From assembly GCF_017301735.1 (NCBI RefSeq), contig NZ_CP071090.1, forward strand, positions 1,426,001 to 1,490,000: a DNA stretch of 64,000 nt. Direction: 5' to 3'. A model generated the notes under the pieces. The model ran no database searches and was not told the origin of the DNA. It was given only the letters and a program-made list of their open reading frames with translations. The first letter of the stretch is position 1. The number at the start of each line of letters is the position of its first letter. This DNA comes from Pyxidicoccus parkwaysis (GTDB taxonomy: Bacteria > Myxococcota > Myxococcia > Myxococcales > Myxococcaceae). Below, piece by piece: positions 34,128 to 42,718 of the stretch. The translations under genes and the position numbers were made by a program.

Positions 34128-35042
34128 ATGAACCGCTTCGCGCTACGTGACCGCATCAACCTCCTCGATGCGCAGACGCAGTCCGAGGAGATCGTCCGCA
34201 TCCTCACCACGCAGGAGTTTCCCTGGGACATCGAGCAGGCGCTCAGCTTCGCGCTCTTCCGCACCTACGCCGTGCCCAGCATCGGCGTGCTCCTGCACGA
34301 GACGGGGGAATTCAATCAGCGCACCCAGAAGCGCTACGACGACACCGTGCTCATCCTCGACGCCATCCTCGAGCACGGCATGTCCAGCCCGACGGGCAGG
34401 AGTGCCTTCCGGCGCATGAATCAGATGCACGGCTCCTACGACATCTCCAACGATGACATGCGCTACGTGCTCTCCACCTTCGTGGTGACGCCGGTGCGCT
34501 GGCTCGAGGACTTCGGCTGGCGGCCATTCACCCCGCATGAGGTGAACGCCTGGACGAACTACTACCGCGCCGTCGGCCGCCACATGGGCATCCGGGACAT
34601 CCCGGAGACGTTCGACGCGTTCGTCGCGCTGATGGATGGCTACGAGTCCGCGCACTTCGCCTTCGACGCGCGCAGCAGGGCGGTCGCCGACTCCACGCTG
34701 GAGCTGCTCGCCACCTTCCCACCCACGAATCTCGCGCCGAAGAAGCTCGTCAATCTGTTCGCGCGCACGCTCATGGAGGATGCGCTGCTCGATGCGTTCC
34801 ACTACGAGCGCCCCTCTGGCTTCAGCCGGAGGGTGTTCCGCCTGGCGCTCAAGGCTCGCGGGACGTTCGTGCGCTACGCCCTGTCATCGCGACGTGAGCC
34901 GCTCTACGGCCGGCACCGGGCCAACATCCGCAGCTACCCGAACGGGTACAAGGTCGAGGAGCTCGGCACCTTCCCGAAGGGCTGCCCCGTGAAGCACGGC
35001 GCCACCACGGGGGCGGCTCCGTCGCTCACGCGAGACGTGTGA
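34128..35042 (+). CDS. Oxygenase MpaB family protein (DUF2236)
   Basis: 304 residues. The conserved DUF2236 core is visible: RRMNQMHGSYDISNDDM, YVLSTFVVTPVRWLEDFGWRPFTPHE and YYRAVGRHMGIRDIP. The family is an all-helical haem b fold that includes rubber oxygenase (Lcp) and the fungal MpaB oxidative-cleavage enzyme. A redox role on a hydrophobic substrate is likely, but the substrate is unknown. GGGGGAGC precedes ATG 34128. The last 25 codons are duplicated 1.1 kb downstream (36113-36180), beyond the next gene. Confidence 0.8.
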   Translation: MNRFALRDRINLLDAQTQSEEIVRILTTQEFPWDIEQALSFALFRTYAVPSIGVLLHETGEFNQRTQKRYDDTVLILDAILEHGMSSPTGRSAFRRMNQMHGSYDISNDDMRYVLSTFVVTPVRWLEDFGWRPFTPHEVNAWTNYYRAVGRHMGIRDIPETFDAFVALMDGYESAHFAFDARSRAVADSTLELLATFPPTNLAPKKLVNLFARTLMEDALLDAFHYERPSGFSRRVFRLALKARGTFVRYALSSRREPLYGRHRANIRSYPNGYKVEELGTFPKGCPVKHGATTGAAPSLTRDV

Positions 35043-35046
35043 GTGA
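34967..35046 (+). repeat. 3' end of the MpaB-family gene, original copy of a diverged direct repeat
   Basis: Encodes TFPKGCPVKHGATTGAAPSLTRDV-stop. It aligns with 36113-36180, with clear identity across CGTGAA.CACG and CACGCGAGACG and one 12-base gap. Confidence 0.65.
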
Positions 35047-35328
35047 TATCCGGGAAGGCGCGCCGGAAACAGGTACCGCGAGGGAACAGCGCCCTGCCTG
35101 CGTGCATCTGCAATGCCAGGATGCTCGAGGCTGCAATCCCAGCCCGTTGGACACGGTAAGTACCGGCCGCGGCAACTCCACTGTCGAGGGTCCGGCCGCG
35201 GAATGGGCCTTCGAGTTGACCGCCTGGCAACGCGTCACGCCCGCGAGTGCAATGGATTGGCAGGAGCGCCTGCTGTCATTGCGGGCCGCATTTCAGATAC
35301 AATCCGCACTACCTATCTGTGGGGGGGT

Positions 35329-36138
35329 ATGAAGAAAGTCATTTTCGCGTCAGGCTGGCTCCTGTTCGTCACGGCGTGCTCGACCACGCAAGTCCTCCAC
35401 CCAAGCCGGGCCAGCGCGGACCAGCCGGGTGTGACATTCGAAGCCTCTCCTGAGAGGGCCCGCTATCTCCTGACGGCCTTCGACGAGATACAGGCGATTC
35501 TGGCGGACCCGGCCTTTGCCGAGGCTCTCGTCGCATTCGATGACCAACGACTCGCCACGTCGGCGGACTCGACCTGCACGACGACCCGGGTCTCCGAGGT
35601 CCTCGCTGCCCTGAAGACCCGTCTGCCCACGTACAAGTACGTCCTCGGCAGCCGGTACTCTCTCTTCCATCCATTCTCGACGGCGGGGACGTCGGTCTGC
35701 GGTGGCTCGTGGATCAACACACGACGAATCGACCGGTGGGCAGATGGAACGCCCGCGCAGCGCGGCAAGCTCATCAACACCATCGCCCACGAGCTCACGC
35801 ACATCCTGGCGAGCGAGGACACGGACTGCGAGCACTCCCCGCGTTACGCCTACTCGGACCGCGGCCACGCCGCATGCAGTGCCGGCTCCCCCGAGTGCAG
35901 CGACGCGTTCCTCGTCTCATACGTCTGGGGCGACATCTTGGAGTGCGCCTACCGGCTGAAGCACGGTGTCATTCCGGGCACGGCGTTCCACGCGTGCGTC
36001 CTCGGGCTCGTGAACTCCAACGACGTCATGCGGACTTCGCTCGTGCCGAAGTTCCAGGGCACCTCGAGCGAATGCCAGCGCATCGGCCCCTGGGCTCCGG
36101 TGGTGCGCTCCGCGCCTTCCGGAAGACCTGTCCCGTGA
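35329..36138 (+). CDS. Putative lipoprotein metallopeptidase
   Basis: 269 residues. The signal peptide ends in VTAC (Cys17), so it is a lipoprotein. HELTH at 154-158, within INTIAHELTHILASE, is a zinc-peptidase type HExxH helix, and D/E-rich residues follow. Several cysteines (C83, C124 and a cluster in the final third) suggest disulfides outside the cytoplasm. I do not recognise the family. The final residues RSAPSGRPVP read through a relic of the upstream oxygenase gene in another frame. GGGGGGG directly precedes the ATG. Confidence 0.7.
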   Translation: MKKVIFASGWLLFVTACSTTQVLHPSRASADQPGVTFEASPERARYLLTAFDEIQAILADPAFAEALVAFDDQRLATSADSTCTTTRVSEVLAALKTRLPTYKYVLGSRYSLFHPFSTAGTSVCGGSWINTRRIDRWADGTPAQRGKLINTIAHELTHILASEDTDCEHSPRYAYSDRGHAACSAGSPECSDAFLVSYVWGDILECAYRLKHGVIPGTAFHACVLGLVNSNDVMRTSLVPKFQGTSSECQRIGPWAPVVRSAPSGRPVP

Positions 36139-36180
36139 ATCACGCCACCCCGGTGTCGCCCACGCGAGACGCATGAGCGG
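36113..36180 (+). repeat. Relic copy of the MpaB-family gene 3' end
   Basis: In the frame of the oxygenase it encodes AFRKTCPVNHATPVSPTRDA-stop, homologous to the C-terminus of the upstream protein. It overlaps the last 26 bases of the metallopeptidase gene in a different frame. Confidence 0.65.
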
Positions 36181-36212
36181 CACCGGGGATACGCGGCGGA
36201 CCTCCTGACGCT

Positions 36213-37163
36213 TCAGCTCCGCGGCGCCGCGTCCTCCGGAATCTCACCGAACTCACCCGCCTCGAAGTCATGAATGGCCTGCACGAGCTCGCGCTGGGTG
36301 TTCATGACGAAGGGGCCCATGTGGGCAATCGGCTCGTGGATGGGCTCGCCCGCGAGGACCACGAGGTGCGTGTCCTCCACTGCGCTCAGGGACAGGTGCT
36401 CGCCGTCGTTGGCGAATACCGCCAGCTCTCCCGTCGTGACAGTGTCCCCGTCCGCCGAGACACGGCCCGAAGCGACGAGCACGAGCGTGTTGTAGTGCGC
36501 CGGCACCGGCACTTCGAGCTTCGTGCCCGCGCCGAGCCTCACGTCGAGCAGGGTGATGGGCGTGAAGGTCCGCGCGGGGCCGCGAGTGCCACCATACTCA
36601 CCGGCGATGACGCGGACCTGGCTGGTGCTGCCTCCTCCTTCGACAGGGACGACGGGAATCTGGGCCGTGGTGATGGGCTGGTAGCCCGGGGCGGACATCT
36701 TCTTCGCGCCAGGCAGGTTGACCCAGAGCTGCAGCATCTCGAAGGGGCCTCCGCCGCGAGCGAAGCTCTTCGCATGGTACTCCTCGTGGAGGATGCCGGA
36801 CGCGGCCGTCATCCACTGCACGTCACCCGGTCCGATGACGCCCGAGTGGCCCGCCGTATCGCGGTGCGCGACGGAGCCTTCGAAGGCCAGCGTGACGGTT
36901 TCAAAGCCTCGATGCGGATGCCACCCCACGCCGCGCTGACCTTCGGCCAGGGCCGGGTATTCGTAGCGGGGATGATAGTCGAGCAGCAGGAAGGGACTGG
37001 TCCGCTCCTGCGGGAGGCCCCTGCTCGGGACGAGGGTGTTCACCCGGAAGCCGTCACCGACCCAGTGAAGCTCACCGCCACCATGGACACTTTCGAGGGT
37101 CCGGGCGCGGGGAAGCGAGCGGGTGGAAGCGGAAGGGGAGAGAGTCTGTGTCGTGGTCGTCAT
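36213..37163 (-). CDS. Pirin family protein
   Basis: 316 residues, two cupin domains. Pirin metal ligands lie in GVGWHPHRGFETVTLAFEG and in the ILHEEYH segment (pattern HxH, H, E). The C-terminal cupin carries HYNTLVLVASGRVSADG and PIHEPIAHMGPFVMNT. Bacterial pirins bind iron; some oxidise quercetin, others act as redox sensors binding metabolic enzymes. It follows a LysR-type gene on the same strand by 60 bases, so LysR control or co-transcription is likely. Confidence 0.92.
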   Translation of the reverse strand: MTTTTQTLSPSASTRSLPRARTLESVHGGGELHWVGDGFRVNTLVPSRGLPQERTSPFLLLDYHPRYEYPALAEGQRGVGWHPHRGFETVTLAFEGSVAHRDTAGHSGVIGPGDVQWMTAASGILHEEYHAKSFARGGGPFEMLQLWVNLPGAKKMSAPGYQPITTAQIPVVPVEGGGSTSQVRVIAGEYGGTRGPARTFTPITLLDVRLGAGTKLEVPVPAHYNTLVLVASGRVSADGDTVTTGELAVFANDGEHLSLSAVEDTHLVVLAGEPIHEPIAHMGPFVMNTQRELVQAIHDFEAGEFGEIPEDAAPRS

Positions 37164-37223
37164 GCCAGGAAACGTAAGGGTCCGGGCGGCGCGGTAAATC
37201 CACCGGGCACATGATGCTTTTCA

Positions 37224-38159
37224 TCACCGCGTGTGATGGTGCGCGGCGGTCAGCGCCTCCTGGCAGAGCGTGGTGAGGCGGTTGGAGGCCCACGTCGCCA
37301 CGGGCCCCAGCGGTGAGCCCTTTCTCCGCACGAGGACGAGCGAGCGCTGCGGCGGGAGCCCGCCCTCCCAGGCCGCGAGCTTCAGCTCGATGAGCCGGCC
37401 CGCCGCGAGGTCCTCGCGCACGAGGTGCTCGGGCTCGTGGCCCCAGCCGAGCCCACCCACGATGAGCGCATGCTTCGTCATCAGGTCCGCGACGCGCCAG
37501 GTCCGCGTGGAGAAGACGCCCTTGTCCGTGGAACCCGGCTGGCCGGCCGGCATGCGCTCACTGAGGACGACCTGGACGGCGGAGGCGAGGTGCGCGTCCG
37601 TGAGGACGCCCTTCACCGTGGCCAGCGGATGGGACGGCGCGGCGACCGGAATCATCCGCAGAAGGGCGATGGGCCGCTGCTCCAGCCCCGCGAGGTCCAC
37701 GTCCGTGCCCGCGATTCCCAGCGTGGCCCGCCGCTCGCGCACGAGCGCCGTCACCGCCGCGAGGAGCTCGATTTCGAGCGCCAACTCCACGCCGGGGTGT
37801 GTCGCCGCGAGCTCCTTGATGAAGGCCAGGAGCGCTGCGGTGGGAAACATGGCGTCGACCGCGAGCGAGAGCTTCGTCTCCTCGCCGCTCTTGAGCCGTC
37901 CAATCAACGCCTGGAAGGAGGAGAGGTCCTCGTGGAGCCGCTGTGCCGCGGCGACGACGGCCTCGCCCTTGGCGGTGAGTCGTGGGACGCGACTGCTCCT
38001 GTCGAAGAGGCGCAGGCCGAGCTGCTTCTCGAGCCGCTTCATCGCCTGACTGACCGCGGGCTGGCCCTGGCCCAGCTTCCGCGCCGCCGCCGTGAAGCTG
38101 CCCTCCTCGGCCACCGCGCGGAGCGTCCGGAGCTGTTCGATGGTGACGCTTTCGAGCAC
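37224..38159 (-). CDS. LysR family transcriptional regulator
   Basis: 311 residues from a GTG start. The winged helix-turn-helix at 5-65 has LRAVAEEGSFTAAARKLGQGQPAVSQAMKRLE (shown in part: GSFTAAARKLGQGQPAVSQ). The effector-binding domain spans about 95-300. It lies directly upstream of pirin on the same strand rather than divergent from it, and divergent from the hybrid kinase. The ligand is unknown. Confidence 0.93.
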   Translation of the reverse strand: MLESVTIEQLRTLRAVAEEGSFTAAARKLGQGQPAVSQAMKRLEKQLGLRLFDRSSRVPRLTAKGEAVVAAAQRLHEDLSSFQALIGRLKSGEETKLSLAVDAMFPTAALLAFIKELAATHPGVELALEIELLAAVTALVRERRATLGIAGTDVDLAGLEQRPIALLRMIPVAAPSHPLATVKGVLTDAHLASAVQVVLSERMPAGQPGSTDKGVFSTRTWRVADLMTKHALIVGGLGWGHEPEHLVREDLAAGRLIELKLAAWEGGLPPQRSLVLVRRKGSPLGPVATWASNRLTTLCQEALTAAHHHTR

Positions 38160-38354
38160 GGCGTGAGTGCATCACATCGAGACTGCCAGTGCACCTGTGA
38201 CCTCCTCTGCTCGAGGGAGGAGAGAGGCGGTCCAGCGCACAGTCGTGAGTCCCCGTCAGGCCTCGCAAGCCTGGCCGGTGGGTAGCGAGCCGCGTAGCTG
38301 CCTCCAGCACGCGCATATGCGTACCTTGTTGCGTGTCCCCCGAGGCGTCACGCA

Positions 38355-41300
38355 ATGGAGCTGCCACCCACGGAAGAGTCCACACCTGGCTTCCAGGACC
38401 CGGAGCAGGGGCTGGAAGGCATGTCCGCCCTGGAGCTGGCGGAGACCCTGGAGGACGGATTCCTCGCGGTGGACGCTGCCGGTTTCATTCGGGCGGTGAA
38501 TCCGGCCGCCGAGCGGCTGCTTCAATGTCCCCGGGCCCGGTTGCTCGGCCGTGCGCTGGGCTCGCTCTCCGGCGAGGCGGCCCGCGCCTGGTCCGAGGGG
38601 ACGCCCGCGAAGCTCGTCATCTCTCCTGGGACCTCCGGGCAGAAGCTCGAGCTGCGGCTTCATCCACGGCGTGGCCTGGGCTGGCTCTTCCTACGCGATG
38701 TCTCCCGGGAGCACGGGCGCCAGGGAACCACGGAGGATGAGGTGTCGCGGCAGCGGCTCCGGATGGTGATGAGTCATGCCCCGGTGCTCCTGTTCGCGCT
38801 CGACAGGCAGGGCATCGTCACCCACGCCGCGGGCAAGGGACACGAGCGCCTCGGGTTGCAGTCCGGGGCGCTCATCGGCCGTTCCGTGTTCGATGAGTAC
38901 CGGGACGTCGAGTGGATTGTCGAGAGCATCCGCCGCTCGTTGAGGGGCGAAGAGGTGTCGGTGGTGGGCGCGGTGCAGGGCACCTGGTTCGACGTGCATT
39001 ACACGCCCATCCGCGATGCCACGGGGCAGGTGAACAGCGTCATCGGCGTGGCCACCGATGTGACGGAGCGCGAGCGGGCCCTCCGGGTGCTCCGACATCA
39101 GCAGTCGGTGCTCAAGTATGTCATTGCCAACGTGCCCCACGCCGTCTTCTGGAAGGACCGCCTGGGGCGCTTCCTGGGCGGCAACCAGAACTTCATCAAC
39201 GACAGCGGCGCCGGAAGCCTGGAGAACCTCATCGGGAAGACGGATTTCGAAGTGTGGAGCAAGCGCGAAGAGGCGGAGTTCTTCGTCAAGATTGACCGCG
39301 AGGTGATGGAGCAGGACCGGCCGTTCCATGACATCGAGGAGACGGTCCTCCGTTCGGACGGCTCGCAGCGCACGCTGTTGACCAGCAAGGTCCCCATCCG
39401 GGACGAGGCCGGGCAGGTCACCGGCCTTCTGGGCATCTACGTGGACATCACCGGGCGCAAGCAGATGGAGCTGGAGCTGGAGAAGGCAAAGCAGGCCGCC
39501 GAGAACGCCGCCCGCGCCAAGAGCGAGTTCCTCACCGTGATGAGCCACGAGCTGCGCACGCCGCTCACCCTCATCCTGGGGCCCCTGAGCACGCTGCTCT
39601 CCTCCCGCGCCAGTGAGCTTTCGGAGCGCGCCCGGAGCGACCTCGAGCGCATCCATGGCAATGCCAGACGGCTCTTCCAGCTGGTCGACGACATCCTGGA
39701 CCACCAGAAGCTGGAGGCCGGCCAACTGCGTCTGGACCGGCAGCCCGTGGACGTCGCGAGCTTCGTGGCGGGCCTCGTGGAGGACGCCCGGCCCGCGGGG
39801 AGCTCGCGGGGACTCGACGTGTCTTTCGAGCCGGAGCCGGACCTCGGCGTCGTCCTGCTGGACGAGCGCAAGTTCGAGAAGATTGTCGTCAACCTCCTGG
39901 GCAATGCCCTCAAGTTCACCCCCGCTGGGGGACGGGTGGTTGTGTCCCTGCGACGGGCGGAGGAGGGCTTCGAGCTGAGCGTCCGTGACACCGGGCCGGG
40001 CATTCCCGTGGCCAAGCAGGAGATGATCTTCCAGCGGTTCCAGCAGCTCGACGGCTCCGCCACGCGCAAGCACGAGGGCACGGGGATGGGCCTGGCCATC
40101 GTGAAGGAGTTCGCGGAGTTGATGGGCGGTCACGTCGCCGTGCGGAGCGAGCCGGGCGAGGGCGCGTGCTTCAGCGTCACCCTGCCTGGAGCCGGGGTGG
40201 AGTCCTCTCCGGAGGGTCCTGACGCCCTGGCCGGGGGCTCCTCCGGGGAGAGCTCCTTCCGGCGGTTCGAAGTCACACCCGAGTCCCTGGAGGTGCCCCG
40301 GCGCCCCGCGCATCCGGCGCCGCACCTGCTCATCGCCGACGACAACCCCGGCATGCGCGCGTACCTGGCGGAGCTGCTGGCGGACGAGTACGACCTGGTG
40401 CTGGTGGAGAACGGCCAGCAGGCGTGGGAGGCGGTGCAGCGGGAGCGGCCGGACGTCATCGTGTCGGACCTCATGATGCCGGAGGTGGACGGCATCGAGC
40501 TGACGGCCCGGCTGAAGGCGGACCCCCGGTACCGGAACGTGCCCGTCATCCTGCTGACGGCCAAGGCCAGCCGCGAGGACGTCGTCGGAGGTCTGGACGC
40601 GGGCGCGGATGACTACCTGGGCAAGCCTTTCGGTCCAGCGGAGCTGAGGGCCCGGGTGCGGGCCGCGGTGCGCCTGCACCGCGTCTACCTGGAGCTGCAG
40701 GACACGCTGCGGACGCTGCGCGACACCCAGGAGCAGATGGTGGAAGGCGCCCGGCGGGCCGCGGTGGGCACCCTGGTGGCGGGGCTCTCCCATGAGCTGA
40801 ACAACCCGCTCGCCGTCATCCGCCTGAACTCCCAGATGCTCAGCAAGCACCTGATGGAGCCGGCGAGCCTGCGCAAGCTGCTGCTCTCCATCGACCGGCA
40901 GTCGCAGCGGTGCTCGCACGTGCTCAAGGCGCTGCTGGAGCTGTCGCACCAGGCGTCCATCAAGCGCGAGTGGTTCCAGGCGGGAGTGTTGGTGGACCGG
41001 GTGCTCGGCGCCATCCGCTCCGAGGCGCACCGGCGCGGCGTCCACCTGGAGTCAGTGCCAGCTCCGGCCGGCTCGCCCTGGGTCCACGTGAATGCCGCGG
41101 AGGTGGAGTCCGCGTTGAGCAACGTGGTGACCAACGCGCTGGAGGTGAGCCCGCCGGGGGCCAGCGTCGTGGTCGAGGTGCAGCCGCGAGAGCGAGCCGG
41201 CAGGGAAGGGGTGGAGGTGCTGGTGCGGGACAGCGGGCCCGGCATCCCGGCGGAGGTGCTGCCGCAGGTCTTCGACCCCTTCTTCACGACGAAGCCCCCG

Positions 41301-41477
41301 GGCGAAGGCATGGGGCTCGGTCTGGCGCTGGCCCGCCGTTTCATCGACGGCCAGGGCGGCGCCGTCCAGGTGGAGAGCGAGGAGGGCCATGGCACCGGGG
41401 TCCGCCTGTGGCTGCCCGCGCGGGCTTCGCTCCATGAAGAGGCACGTCCCACCACGGCGGGAGGCCCGGGATGGTGA
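38355..41477 (+). CDS. Cytoplasmic hybrid histidine kinase with two kinase cores
   Basis: 1040 residues without membrane helices. Order: three PAS-type domains (about 22-110, 130-235, 245-375); HisKA with FLTVMSHELRTPL; HATPase (LLGNALKFTPAGG, GMGLAIVKEFAELMGG); receiver (about 655-770) with IADDN, VSDLMMPEVDG and K in GKPFG; then a second kinase core, GLSHELNNPLAVIRLN with HATPase NVVTNALEVSPPGA and GMGLGLALARRF. Two complete transmitters around one receiver suggest an internal phosphorelay. No output regulator is adjacent. ATG 38355 starts after a poor ribosome site. Confidence 0.92.
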   Translation: MELPPTEESTPGFQDPEQGLEGMSALELAETLEDGFLAVDAAGFIRAVNPAAERLLQCPRARLLGRALGSLSGEAARAWSEGTPAKLVISPGTSGQKLELRLHPRRGLGWLFLRDVSREHGRQGTTEDEVSRQRLRMVMSHAPVLLFALDRQGIVTHAAGKGHERLGLQSGALIGRSVFDEYRDVEWIVESIRRSLRGEEVSVVGAVQGTWFDVHYTPIRDATGQVNSVIGVATDVTERERALRVLRHQQSVLKYVIANVPHAVFWKDRLGRFLGGNQNFINDSGAGSLENLIGKTDFEVWSKREEAEFFVKIDREVMEQDRPFHDIEETVLRSDGSQRTLLTSKVPIRDEAGQVTGLLGIYVDITGRKQMELELEKAKQAAENAARAKSEFLTVMSHELRTPLTLILGPLSTLLSSRASELSERARSDLERIHGNARRLFQLVDDILDHQKLEAGQLRLDRQPVDVASFVAGLVEDARPAGSSRGLDVSFEPEPDLGVVLLDERKFEKIVVNLLGNALKFTPAGGRVVVSLRRAEEGFELSVRDTGPGIPVAKQEMIFQRFQQLDGSATRKHEGTGMGLAIVKEFAELMGGHVAVRSEPGEGACFSVTLPGAGVESSPEGPDALAGGSSGESSFRRFEVTPESLEVPRRPAHPAPHLLIADDNPGMRAYLAELLADEYDLVLVENGQQAWEAVQRERPDVIVSDLMMPEVDGIELTARLKADPRYRNVPVILLTAKASREDVVGGLDAGADDYLGKPFGPAELRARVRAAVRLHRVYLELQDTLRTLRDTQEQMVEGARRAAVGTLVAGLSHELNNPLAVIRLNSQMLSKHLMEPASLRKLLLSIDRQSQRCSHVLKALLELSHQASIKREWFQAGVLVDRVLGAIRSEAHRRGVHLESVPAPAGSPWVHVNAAEVESALSNVVTNALEVSPPGASVVVEVQPRERAGREGVEVLVRDSGPGIPAEVLPQVFDPFFTTKPPGEGMGLGLALARRFIDGQGGAVQVESEEGHGTGVRLWLPARASLHEEARPTTAGGPGW

Positions 41478-41520
41478 GCGGCTCCCAGCTCCAAGCCCTT
41501 CGACCTGGACGACGCTCACC
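41473..41520. terminator. Possible bidirectional terminator between convergent genes
   Basis: GGTGAGCG (41473-41480) pairs with CGCTCACC (41513-41520), with an inner CCAG/CTGG pair. The stem spans the stop codons of the hybrid kinase and of the HlyD gene. There is no T-tract, so it is weak evidence. Confidence 0.35.
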
Positions 41521-42718
41521 CCTCGACGCGGTCGAAGAGCTTCGACAGGACGAGCTCGTAGAGCTTCATCCGCCCGGTGACAATCTCCCCACGCACCTTG
41601 TAGCCCGGGCGGACCTCGAACGGGTGGGGCGGGGGCAGGTCCACGATGGCGAAGAACTCGTTGGCATCGTTCGGCGGGGAGACGTAGCGGACGCGCCCCC
41701 TGAGCACGCCGTACCGGTGGAAGTGGAACGCGTCCACCTTGAGGTTCGCCGGCTGGCCCGCCAGCACCCGCTTCACCTCGTCCTGCGTCAGCTTGAACTT
41801 CGCATACAGCGCGCTGCCCTCCTCCAGCACGGGCGCCACCTCGACCAGGATTTCTCCCGAGAGAATCCGGTCGCTGCTCGCCTTCGTGTTGTAGACGTAG
41901 CGGATGGTGCCGCGGATGTCCGCCCGCACCTCCCGCCGCGCCGCGAGCCGGACGCGCAGCTCCTTCTCCTCGCGCTGCTTCTCCACCTCCCTGCGCAGCT
42001 TGTTGGCCCGCTCGAGCAGGGACAGCCGCGCCGCCTCCGCGCCGAGCAGCTCCAGCTCGACGCGGGTGAGCTCGTCGCGGTAGGTGCCGCCCAGCTTCAG
42101 CTTCGTCGCCTCCTGCTCCCGCCGGAGCCTCCGCAGCTCGGTGGCGGCGCTCCTTGCCTCCAGCACGCCGCGTTGGTCCGTCTCGTGCTCCTCCTTCGAA
42201 AGGAGCCCTCGCGCCACCAGGTCGCGGCTGCGCTCCTCCTTCACCTCCGCCAGCGCCTGCTGCTCGCGGGCGAGCTCCAGCTGGCGCGAGTACGCGTCCA
42301 GGCTCTCGCGGACCTGGGCCTTGTCCACCCCATGTTTCTCTTGCAGAAGGGCGAGCTGGCGGCGGTGGCGCACGGCCTGCTCGCTCGCGTTGTCCATCTG
42401 CTCCACCACCGTGCGCAGCTCCTCCTCCAGGGCCGCGTAGTCCGCCTCCGCCTTTCGCGAGGCGGCATCGACCTCCTCGTTGTCCAGGAGCATCAAGAGC
42501 TGCCCCTCCTGGACCGTGTCTCCCTCCTTGACGTACTGGGCCACCACCCGCACCTCGTACGGCGCCTTGTGGACGGAGCGGGGGCGGTAGGAGAGCACCT
42601 CGCCCTCGCGGACGTGGACGACGGCATTGACCTCCACCGTCGCGAAGAGCACCGCCCCGAGGCCGAAGCCTCCCAGAATCAGGGCGAACATCCGCCGGAT
42701 GAAGCGCAGGCCATTCAT
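41516..42718 (-). CDS. HlyD-type membrane fusion protein of a peptide exporter
   Basis: 400 residues: one N-terminal membrane helix (about 10-30), a biotinyl-lipoyl half (YVKEGDTVQEGQLLMLLDNEEV), and a long alpha-helical hairpin of about 170 residues rich in Glu/Arg/Leu. The second lipoyl and barrel parts follow (IRGTIRYVYNT, SGEILVEVAPV, VRPGYKVRGEIVTGRMKLYELV). This adaptor spans the periplasm between an inner-membrane ABC exporter and an outer-membrane channel. It overlaps the ABC gene by ATGA and is last in the operon of the histidine-rich peptide. No TolC gene is adjacent, so a shared one is expected. Confidence 0.88.
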   Translation of the reverse strand: MNGLRFIRRMFALILGGFGLGAVLFATVEVNAVVHVREGEVLSYRPRSVHKAPYEVRVVAQYVKEGDTVQEGQLLMLLDNEEVDAASRKAEADYAALEEELRTVVEQMDNASEQAVRHRRQLALLQEKHGVDKAQVRESLDAYSRQLELAREQQALAEVKEERSRDLVARGLLSKEEHETDQRGVLEARSAATELRRLRREQEATKLKLGGTYRDELTRVELELLGAEAARLSLLERANKLRREVEKQREEKELRVRLAARREVRADIRGTIRYVYNTKASSDRILSGEILVEVAPVLEEGSALYAKFKLTQDEVKRVLAGQPANLKVDAFHFHRYGVLRGRVRYVSPPNDANEFFAIVDLPPPHPFEVRPGYKVRGEIVTGRMKLYELVLSKLFDRVEG

